A stretch of 5,778 nucleotides of DNA from Clostridiales bacterium (lineage in GTDB: Bacteria; Bacillota; Clostridia; Oscillospirales; Acutalibacteraceae). The notes beneath the pieces are model-generated. The model did no database searches. It was not told the origin of the DNA and saw only the letters and a program-made list of their open reading frames with translations. Location of the stretch: NCBI GenBank assembly GCA_012516295.1, contig JAAYWU010000154.1, positions 1 through 5,778 of the forward strand. Direction: 5' to 3'. Positions within the stretch are counted from its first letter, which is position 1, and each line of letters starts with the position of its first letter. The position numbers were made by a program, and so were the translations under genes. Positions 1 to 4,764 of the stretch are shown in pieces.

Positions 1-222
1 ATTTTACTATAATTAGTGGTATGATTTAATTAACAATATGTGAATTTTAAGAAATCAAAAGCAAAACTTAAAAAATAAATAGTTTAATTCTAAAATTCGC
101 CTAGTTTTCTCTACATTGCATAAATGCCAGATATTGATTTTGTGTATAATGTATGGTACTATAAAACTGTAAAAGAAATGATTGCGCTGGTTAAAATGGA
201 AAGAAATAAAAACAAAGATTGA
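1..222. other. AT-rich non-coding leader, no gene seen
   Basis: This stretch is very AT-rich and holds no open reading frame with a credible ribosome site on either strand. TATAAT words occur at 8-13 and 145-150. The first has its possible -35 outside the window. The second has no TTGACA-like word at a proper distance: TTGCAT at 116-121 is 23 bases away. A 62-codon frame on the minus strand (55-243) has no Shine-Dalgarno site and a low-complexity, Phe/Ile/Asn-rich translation typical of AT-rich noise. The region probably serves as spacer and upstream promoter DNA for the gene at 300. Confidence 0.6.
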
Positions 223-251
223 TTGTGTTTCTTGGATTTCCATGATATAAT
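223..251 (+). promoter_or_regulatory. Sigma-A-type promoter with extended -10 for the 78-aa gene
   Basis: A perfect -10 box TATAAT (246-251) is preceded by TG-A at 243-245, giving the extended -10 form TGATATAAT. A partial -35 word TTGTGT (223-228; only the TTG matches consensus) sits exactly 17 bases upstream. Transcription would start near 258, leaving a leader of about 42 bases before the ATG at 300. The box match and spacing are read directly. Its use by the housekeeping sigma factor is inferred from consensus knowledge. Confidence 0.72.
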
Positions 252-265
252 CTGCTCAGGAGCAG
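252..265. promoter_or_regulatory. Short palindrome overlapping the predicted transcription start
   Basis: CTGCTC (252-257) and GAGCAG (260-265) form a perfect 6-base inverted repeat with a 2-base centre. It begins directly after the -10 box and covers the predicted start near 258. It could be a repressor operator. At the RNA level it could form a small 5' hairpin (CTGCT/AGCAG with a CAGG loop) only if transcription starts upstream of 258. The symmetry is seen in the sequence; a regulatory role is only inferred from position, and a repeat this short could arise by chance. Confidence 0.35.
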
Positions 266-299
266 GCCGTAAATAACAGTAAAAACAGGGGGTAAGTAG

Positions 300-536
300 A
301 TGAAACTTTACGACATTGACGTAGTGAAACTGATCGACCTTTTAGACAAGGCCAAAGGAAATGTATACCTCATTACGGAAGACGGCAATACGCTGAATCT
401 GAAAAGTAAACTCTGCCAGCTTTATGGCGTTCGTGCGCTTCTGGAAAGCGCGAAGAACTCAACCGTTTCCGCTGAGCTGAATGTAGAAAATCCGGAAGAT
501 GAATTAATGTTTATCAACTACATGATGAGCAAATAA
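300..536 (+). CDS. Small conserved-looking protein of unknown function (78 aa)
   Basis: This is a complete 78-codon gene. The ATG is set by the ribosome site CAGGGGG (286-292), about 7 bases upstream. The gene has its own promoter (223-251) and terminator (551-575), so it is a single-gene unit. The product is soluble and acidic, with no signal peptide, membrane segment or cysteine cluster apart from one Cys at residue 39. The first 40 residues read as helix (about 5-18), strand (GNVYLIT, 20-26), a turn DGN (28-30), then LNLKSKLCQL (32-41). From memory, small clostridial proteins share a pattern like GxVYLxTxxGxxxNLKSKLxQ, and some database entries label them polyA polymerase; nothing in this sequence supports that enzyme activity. 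The C-terminal part (about 55-78) is acidic with ENPEDELMFINYMM, a possible final helix. Function is unknown. It being a real gene is well supported by start signals, terminator and base composition unlike the surrounding DNA. Confidence 0.86.
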   Translation: MKLYDIDVVKLIDLLDKAKGNVYLITEDGNTLNLKSKLCQLYGVRALLESAKNSTVSAELNVENPEDELMFINYMMSK

Positions 537-550
537 AATTCTCGATAGTC

Positions 551-575
551 ACCCCCGGCTATGCCGGGGGTTTTT
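551..575 (+). terminator. Intrinsic terminator of the 78-aa gene
   Basis: CCCCCGGC (552-559) pairs perfectly with GCCGGGGG (563-570) around a TAT loop and is followed by TTTTT (571-575); A551 can also pair with T571. It lies 14 bases after the stop codon, as expected for a single-gene transcript. On the minus strand there is no matching T run after the stem, so it should act mainly on plus-strand transcription. Confidence 0.93.
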
Positions 576-628
576 CTATACGGGCAAAGCTCTGTTTTGC
601 TGGCTGTGCCGTAGTTTTGCACCACAAG

Positions 629-667
629 AAAAGGACAGCTGCTGGTTCCCCAGCGGCTGTCCTTTTT
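629..667. terminator. Long bidirectional terminator between convergent genes
   Basis: The arm 629-645 (AAAAGGACAG, C, T, GCTGG) pairs with 650-666 (CCAGC, G, G, CTGTCCTTTT) around a TTCC loop, a 17-base-pair stem with one G-T wobble (T640/G655). The A run on one side and T run on the other (663-667 on plus; complement of 627-632 on minus) make it usable from both strands. It is about 41 bases past the chemoreceptor stop codon, so it is the likely terminator of that gene. It also backs up the terminator at 551-575 for plus-strand read-through. Confidence 0.9.
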
Positions 668-699
668 CTATACGATTCTACACAATTCTATACGATTCT
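666..699. repeat. 10-base tandem repeat, about 3.4 copies
   Basis: The units are TTCTATACGA (666-675), TTCTACACAA (676-685), TTCTATACGA (686-695) and a partial TTCT (696-699). The first and third are identical and the second differs at three positions. The first unit overlaps the foot of the bidirectional terminator. A related word, TTCTATACGG, follows the other terminator at 574-583. The repeat lies in the 3' untranslated part of the chemoreceptor transcript. No function is evident; replication slippage would explain it. Confidence 0.6.
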
Positions 700-707
700 T
701 TTGATAC

Positions 708-2705
708 CTAAAGGCCTTTCTTCAGTTCAAATTTAGCCACCCGTTCCTTCAGGAGATTGGCCTGGGCGGAAAGTTCTTCGGAGGACGCGGCGCTTTCTTC
801 CGCAGTAGCGGAATTCGTCTGAACAACGGAAGAAATCTGTGAAACGCCAATATCAATCTGGGAAATAGAGCTTGCCTGCTCGTTGGATGCATCCGCAATC
901 TCCGTCACCAAGTTGTTGACATCCGTAAATTTCGCAACAATCAAGTTCAAAAGCTCCGCTGTTTTTGCCGCTATTTTTGTACCGTTCTCAACCGCATTGA
1001 CAGAATTATCAATCAATGTTGTCGTATGCTTGGCAGCTTCCGCGCTCTTGTTTGCAAGGCTGCGAACCTCATCGGCCACAACAGCAAAGCCCTTTCCGGC
1101 GCTGCCCGCACGGGCTGCTTCAACGGCGGCATTCAGCGACAAAATGTTGGTTTGGAAAGCGATGTCGTCAATCGTCTTAATAATCTTCGTAATCTCCAAA
1201 GATGTATCGCGAATCTCCGTGATTGCCGCTATCATTTCACCGATTGTTTCTTTACCGATTCCCAGTTCTCTTTGCGCATCCTCTGCCAATGTTTTCGCGT
1301 TATTCGCGTCGTCGGCATTTTGTTTCACCTTCCGTGATACCTCCTCGATGGAGGCGGAAAGTTCTTCCAGCGAACCAGCCTGTTCCGTTGCACCGTTTGA
1401 AAGCGACTGGGCGCCATTGGCAATTTCTTCTGCTCCGGTCGAAACCTGTGTGGCTGCGGTTCCGATTTCCGAAAACGCAATATTCAAAGAATCAATAATT
1501 TTGACTAACGCTGTTTTAATGGGGGCAAAGTCACCTACATAATCGCGCGTAACATCTACTTTCAAATTCCCGTTCGATATTTCTGTTAAAACCTGTGATA
1601 TTTCACCGACATATTCGCTCAGCCTTTGAGAAGTCTCTTTTGAGATGGCAGCCAGTTCCCCCAGTTCATCCTGCGTTTCCACATGAATATCGGAATTCAG
1701 GTTGCCTTTTCCCATCTCCTTACAAAGCGTAACAATCTTATCAACCGGAGCAAGGGACTTGCGGATAACCAGGATGATAACGAATCCAACCAAGAGAATA
1801 CCGATAATACCAACCAGGGAAATCAAAAGGGTAAGCATGGAAACATCTTTTAACGCCTCAGATTTCTGAACGGTAAAATTACTGGTCCATTTATTCTCGA
1901 TGCCATCAATTTTTAAAGGCTGGCTCACTTTAAAAACAGAATCATCTGCCTTCTCTGAATATTTTGTACCGGATTTTTTCTTATCCACCGTATCGGAAAC
2001 ATAAACCGAACCGGTTGAAAGGATATAGTTATCCGATGTTGTGTAGCCACCTAAGTTATAATCCAGATTATTGATAGTGTCGGTTAAAATATCTGCGTTT
2101 GCAACACCTAAGAATTTACCATTTTCGTCAAGAATCGGGTTGCTGATCGTGATAAGCCATACGGTATTCCCATTTGAAAGCTTATAGGTATATGGTTCCG
2201 TAATATGTGCTTTGCCGGTTTGCTTCGAAACAGCGTAATATTCCACGGCCTTATATGTATCATAATCATCGGCTACATCCAATTTTTTGGCGTTTCCATC
2301 CCGGTACTCATAGTACGACCTGCCACTCGGCGTATTTTCAAATAAGGAATTCGGTTCCAATGCGATGTAAGCGGAAAAGATACGCTCATCGTCCAAATAG
2401 GAATCCAAACTCTTCCGGATAAACTGATCTCTAAGACCGGCCTCCAACGTTTTGTATTGGTAAACCTGTTTTGCAAATGTATTTGAAACAGTCTTTAGGT
2501 TATTCAGGTAATCCGATGCAAGATAGGCGTTGTTTTCCGCAACCGCATTGATATTGTTCAATACGGACTTTTGTTGTATATTTGTCAGATAAACATTTAA
2601 AAAAGCGCAGATAAACACGATCATAATAGCAATTGCAGAAACAATTCTCAGGGGGATTTTAAATGCCAACTTTTTGGTGATATTTTTTCCCGCATTCACC
2701 ATCAT
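708..2705 (-). CDS. Methyl-accepting chemotaxis protein (Cache-HAMP-MCP signal)
   Basis: This is a complete 665-residue transmembrane chemoreceptor that would sense a ligand outside the cell and control the CheA kinase through CheW. Domains in order: a short cytoplasmic N-terminus; TM1 (about 17-41); an extracellular double-Cache-type sensor (about 45-285) with the usual membrane-proximal GVANADI strand (200-206); TM2 (about 290-314); HAMP (about 315-367) starting RKSLAPVDKI; a second HAMP-like unit with GNLKVDVTRDYVGDF (about 379-393); then the long signalling coiled coil (about 420-655). The hairpin tip DDIAFQTNILSLNAAVEAA (513-531) is the near-invariant CheA/CheW contact. Glu/Gln/Ala-rich stretches flanking it (for example TEQAGSLEELSASIEE near 440-455 and ATAEESAASSEELSAQ near 633-648) are likely methylation regions. 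There is no C-terminal CheR-tethering pentapeptide. The sensor lacks the R-x-W-Y ligand signature of amino-acid dCache receptors, so the ligand is unknown. ATG codons at 2705 and 2702 are both possible starts; see the ribosome-site entry. No che genes adjoin it. Confidence 0.96.
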   Translation of the reverse strand: MMVNAGKNITKKLAFKIPLRIVSAIAIMIVFICAFLNVYLTNIQQKSVLNNINAVAENNAYLASDYLNNLKTVSNTFAKQVYQYKTLEAGLRDQFIRKSLDSYLDDERIFSAYIALEPNSLFENTPSGRSYYEYRDGNAKKLDVADDYDTYKAVEYYAVSKQTGKAHITEPYTYKLSNGNTVWLITISNPILDENGKFLGVANADILTDTINNLDYNLGGYTTSDNYILSTGSVYVSDTVDKKKSGTKYSEKADDSVFKVSQPLKIDGIENKWTSNFTVQKSEALKDVSMLTLLISLVGIIGILLVGFVIILVIRKSLAPVDKIVTLCKEMGKGNLNSDIHVETQDELGELAAISKETSQRLSEYVGEISQVLTEISNGNLKVDVTRDYVGDFAPIKTALVKIIDSLNIAFSEIGTAATQVSTGAEEIANGAQSLSNGATEQAGSLEELSASIEEVSRKVKQNADDANNAKTLAEDAQRELGIGKETIGEMIAAITEIRDTSLEITKIIKTIDDIAFQTNILSLNAAVEAARAGSAGKGFAVVADEVRSLANKSAEAAKHTTTLIDNSVNAVENGTKIAAKTAELLNLIVAKFTDVNNLVTEIADASNEQASSISQIDIGVSQISSVVQTNSATAEESAASSEELSAQANLLKERVAKFELKKGL

Positions 2706-2707
2706 TT

Positions 2708-2716
2708 CCTCCTTTT
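2708..2716 (-). promoter_or_regulatory. Ribosome binding site that bears on the chemoreceptor start
   Basis: On the minus strand AAAAGGAGG (2716 to 2708) is a near-perfect Shine-Dalgarno sequence. It leaves only 2 bases to the first ATG (2705-2703), 5 bases to the second ATG (2702-2700) and 8 to an in-frame GTG (2699-2697). Usual spacing is about 5-9, so initiation at the second ATG (664 residues) is at least as likely as at the first. The protein would differ only by one Met. Confidence 0.85.
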
Positions 2717-2957
2717 AGTAATATTCAATCAAAATTATTATATATTGTCGAGTTACAAAATTAATTCTGTATAAATATAATCGTAAAATATTATATAAAA
2801 TCAACAAAGACCTCTGTATTATTGTCCATATTTAAGTTTTATGCTTATGCTTTATTGAAATTTTCTTCAAATTTATACGGTTATTGTATACATATTATTC
2901 GGAAGATGATGTCCACATCTTTTTGCCACAAAAACAAGGCAATTCGATTCGCTAAAC
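2717..2957. other. AT-rich gap: chemoreceptor promoter region, no gene
   Basis: About 240 bases of strongly AT-rich DNA lie between the mreB-like gene's terminator and the chemoreceptor. The receptor's promoter must be here. On the minus strand, TATAAT occurs at 2795-2790 (with TACAGA 17 bases upstream, 3 of 6 matching the -35 consensus) and at 2742-2737 (TTAATT 16 bases upstream, also 3 of 6). Neither is convincing in such AT-rich sequence. I could not find a good flagellar sigma site (TAAA-N15-GCCGATAA type). A 7-base inverted repeat ATATAAT/ATTATAT (2775-2781/2790-2796), a TTATGC doublet (2839-2850) and the palindrome TGTATACA (2885-2892) are visible but of no clear meaning. Confidence 0.5.
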
Positions 2958-2994
2958 AAAAAAGCGCCGCCGTAATAATACAGCAACGCTTTTT
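2958..2994 (-). terminator. Intrinsic terminator of the mreB-like gene / recD2-comF-mreB unit
   Basis: Read on the minus strand from 2994, AAAAAGCG is followed by TT, GCTGTA, a TTAT loop, TACGGC, GG and CGCTTTTTT. The two TT/GG positions can pair as wobbles, giving a stem of about 16 base pairs that ends in six T residues (complement of 2958-2963). It begins 13 bases after the stop codon of the mreB-like gene (3008-3010). It is the first visible terminator downstream of the whole right-hand gene group. Confidence 0.85.
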
Positions 2995-3007
2995 GAAGGA
3001 TTTGATT

Positions 3008-4033
3008 TTAGTACGCCGCACTCAGCGGATTTAAAATGCCATAGCCTTTATTCTGTATATCATCAATAAACTGAATTGCTTTGCCGGCGCCCAATGCCAC
3101 ACATATCTGCGAATCCTGTGCAATATGAACCGGCATTTTCGCTTTTTTCGAAATCAACGTATCGAACCCGGAAAGCTGCGCCGATCCGCCCGTTAAAATA
3201 ATTCCGTCGGAATAAACATCGCCCATAAGCTCCGGAGGTGTTTTTTCAAGCATCTCCTGTATGGTGCGAACAATCTGCATCGCCGGTTCAATTAAAGCTT
3301 CTAGCATCTCATCGCAGCTGATATCGGCCCATTGCGGCAAACCGGTCATCGCGTTACGCCCTTTTACCCTGTGGGAAACCAGTTCCTTTCTCGGGTAAAC
3401 ACAGCCAATCGCAATCTTCGCATCCTCTGCTGTGCGCTGCCCAATAATCAGGTTGTATTTCTTGCGGATATATTTTATAACCGCCTCATCAAACGCATTT
3501 CCAGCAACCTTAATGGATCTGGAGATCGCAATTCCGCTTAGTGACAGCACCGCCATATCCGTCGTGCCTCCGCCGATGTCAACAATCAAGGTGCCGTGCG
3601 GGGTCGCGATATTTACCCCGGCGCCCAGTGCGGCTGCAACGGGTTCTTCAATCAAGCAGATTTTGCGGACGCCCCCCGCGCTGATCGCATCCACAACCGC
3701 GCGTTTTTCAACTTCCGTGATCTGGCAGGGCACGCTTACAACAACGCGGGGCATAAAAACCTTGCTTCCGCTGATTTTCTTTAAATACGTACTGATTAAA
3801 TGCTGCGCCAAATCAAAATTTGAAATAACCCCGTTGCTAAGCGGATGGACAACGTCGATTTTTTCAGCCGTTCTCCACACCATTTTATATGCTTCCATTC
3901 CGGTGGCAACAACTTCATACGTTTCCAAGTTTACGGCAACAATTGCCGGTTCATTAAGTATAATCCCTTTACCGTCAAGATAAATTTTGACAGCCGATGT
4001 ACCCAAATCGATCGCCATATCTGTTCCCAGCAC
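3008..4033 (-). CDS. MreB/Mbl-family actin-like rod-shape protein, stand-alone paralogue
   Basis: This complete 341-residue bacterial actin homologue would polymerise with ATP under the membrane and guide cell-wall synthesis. The phosphate-1 motif is IDLGTSAVKIY (8-18). The conserved EEPVAAALGAG (129-139) carries the probable catalytic Glu. Phosphate-2 is VDIGGGTTDMAVLS (151-164), and the adenosine motif DGIILTGGSAQLSGF is at 276-290. Family blocks ITEVEKRAV (105-113), RTAEDAKI (200-207) and TPPEL (265-269) are present. The start is GTG; the resulting MLGTDMAIDLGT matches the usual N-terminus (M-F-G/S-x-D-x-G-I-D-L-G-T), which supports it over the ATG five codons later, and an in-frame TGA lies 27 bases upstream of the GTG. 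No strong Shine-Dalgarno site is seen. Differences from the common consensus include VPCQIT for VPSGIT (101-106), AGNAFDEA for GGDxMDEA (177-184) and TGGS for TGGG (281-284). No mreC or mreD follows; the neighbours are comF upstream and a terminator downstream, so this is probably a secondary MreB/Mbl/MreBH-type copy. Family is certain, subtype is not. Confidence 0.93.
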   Translation of the reverse strand: MLGTDMAIDLGTSAVKIYLDGKGIILNEPAIVAVNLETYEVVATGMEAYKMVWRTAEKIDVVHPLSNGVISNFDLAQHLISTYLKKISGSKVFMPRVVVSVPCQITEVEKRAVVDAISAGGVRKICLIEEPVAAALGAGVNIATPHGTLIVDIGGGTTDMAVLSLSGIAISRSIKVAGNAFDEAVIKYIRKKYNLIIGQRTAEDAKIAIGCVYPRKELVSHRVKGRNAMTGLPQWADISCDEMLEALIEPAMQIVRTIQEMLEKTPPELMGDVYSDGIILTGGSAQLSGFDTLISKKAKMPVHIAQDSQICVALGAGKAIQFIDDIQNKGYGILNPLSAAY

Positions 4034-4063
4034 ACAACCACATCCAATCTTAATTTCTCAAAT

Positions 4064-4092
4064 ATTATATTACAGAATAGATGATATATCAA
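4064..4092 (-). promoter_or_regulatory. Sigma-A-type promoter of the mreB-like gene
   Basis: On the minus strand TTGATA (4092-4087) and a perfect TATAAT (4069-4064) are separated by exactly 17 bases. The -35 box matches consensus at five of six positions. Transcription would start near 4057, about 24 bases before the GTG start. The -35 box begins only 3 bases beyond the comF stop codon, so the promoter fills the short comF/mreB gap and lets the mreB-like gene be expressed apart from recD2-comF. Confidence 0.8.
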
Positions 4093-4095
4093 CTT

Positions 4096-4764
4096 TTAAA
4101 ACAGCACTTGGGCAACTGCCGCACAGGCAACAAATTCCGCGCCGCCCTGGTAAAGTGTTTCGGCGCATTCGCTCAGCGTGGCCCCCGTCGTTACAATATC
4201 ATCGATCAAAAGAATCTTTTTCCCTGCTATTTTCTCCTTGTTTATGGCTTGGTAAACACCCAAAACATTTGTCCGGCGTTCATTTTCCGTCAATTTATGC
4301 TGTTCCCTGTTCTCTTTGATTTTTATTAAACATTCATAATATGGAAGAAATACGCATTTGGAAATTGCCCTTGCCAGCAGTTCGGATTGGTTGTAGCCTC
4401 TTGCCTGTTTTCTTTTTGAAGAAATCGGCACACAGGTAAGGAAGTCAAACGGAATTCCCGAAAATTGTCTCTGCACCAACGCCGCTATGGTTTCCGCGTA
4501 AACATCCGCGAAGTCCCGGCGGCCATAAAACTTAAACTGAATGAGGGAAACCCGGATTTTGTTTTCATATGCAAAAGGGGATACACAAAAAACAGTTTTC
4601 CCCGAATTCGGTAGAACCATGCGCTTCGTAAGATTGAGCATTTTAATTTCTTTCGCGCATTTTCCACAGGCTTTTTCTCCGGATAAAATGACTTCACCGC
4701 AAAAAGCGCATCTTGGGGGAAAAATCATATTCAAAAGCGCGGCAAAAATCCCTTTATTCTTCAT
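4096..4764 (-). CDS. comF: ComF-family phosphoribosyltransferase-like protein
   Basis: This complete 222-residue protein belongs to the ComF/GntX family, needed for DNA uptake in naturally competent bacteria; its exact biochemical role is unsettled. An N-terminal zinc finger has Cys at 19, 22, 33 and 36 (CAFC-x10-CGKC) after the family's typical FPPRC. FKFYGRR (77-83) and PISSKRKQARGYNQSELLA (113-131) follow, then QHKLTENERRTNVLGVY (155-171). The PRPP-binding loop ILLIDDIVTTGATL is at 184-197. All expected family motifs are intact and the length is usual. The ATG start is set by AAGGAG (4776-4771), 6 bases upstream and inside the end of the preceding gene. It overlaps the recD2-like gene by 11 bases, showing cotranscription and probable translational coupling. 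No late-competence comFA helicase is adjacent, and comF is widespread in bacteria not known to be competent, so competence cannot be inferred from it alone. Confidence 0.94.
   Translation of the reverse strand: MKNKGIFAALLNMIFPPRCAFCGEVILSGEKACGKCAKEIKMLNLTKRMVLPNSGKTVFCVSPFAYENKIRVSLIQFKFYGRRDFADVYAETIAALVQRQFSGIPFDFLTCVPISSKRKQARGYNQSELLARAISKCVFLPYYECLIKIKENREQHKLTENERRTNVLGVYQAINKEKIAGKKILLIDDIVTTGATLSECAETLYQGGAEFVACAAVAQVLF

Noticed and set aside
116..150. TTGCAT...TATAAT as a second upstream promoter
   Set aside because: Spacing is 23 bases, well outside the usable range, and TATAAT words are expected by chance in DNA this AT-rich.
55..243. 62-codon minus-strand frame in the AT-rich leader
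   Set aside because: It has no ribosome site before its ATG, its translation is low-complexity and AT-driven, and it overlaps the clear plus-strand promoter.
710..719. 10-base palindrome AAAGGCCTTT at the chemoreceptor stop codon
   Set aside because: It is explained by the coding sequence and stop, has no loop, and is short enough to be chance.
883..1542. 219-codon plus-strand frame opposite the chemoreceptor signalling domain
   Set aside because: It is antisense to a strongly conserved domain. Its Ala/Ser/Val-rich product is what the reverse complement of a coiled-coil receptor gene gives, and no ribosome site or domain is seen.
2895..2902. CCGAATAA on the minus strand as a flagellar (sigma-28/SigD) -10 element for the chemoreceptor
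   Set aside because: It differs from GCCGATAA, has no good TAAA box at about 15 bases, and would give an untranslated leader of nearly 190 bases.
2903..2924. Small hairpin GATGT-CC-ACATC followed by T residues, as a plus-strand terminator
   Set aside because: The stem is only 5 pairs with a 2-base loop (or 4 with a 4-base loop), and there is no plus-strand gene upstream to terminate.
2822..3034. 70-codon plus-strand frame in the gap before the chemoreceptor
   Set aside because: It runs through the minus-strand terminator and into the 3' end of the mreB-like gene. It has no ribosome site, and most of it is AT-rich spacer.
3432..3983. 183-codon plus-strand frame opposite the mreB-like gene
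   Set aside because: It is a shadow of the conserved actin-like gene. It has no initiation signal and no recognisable domain.
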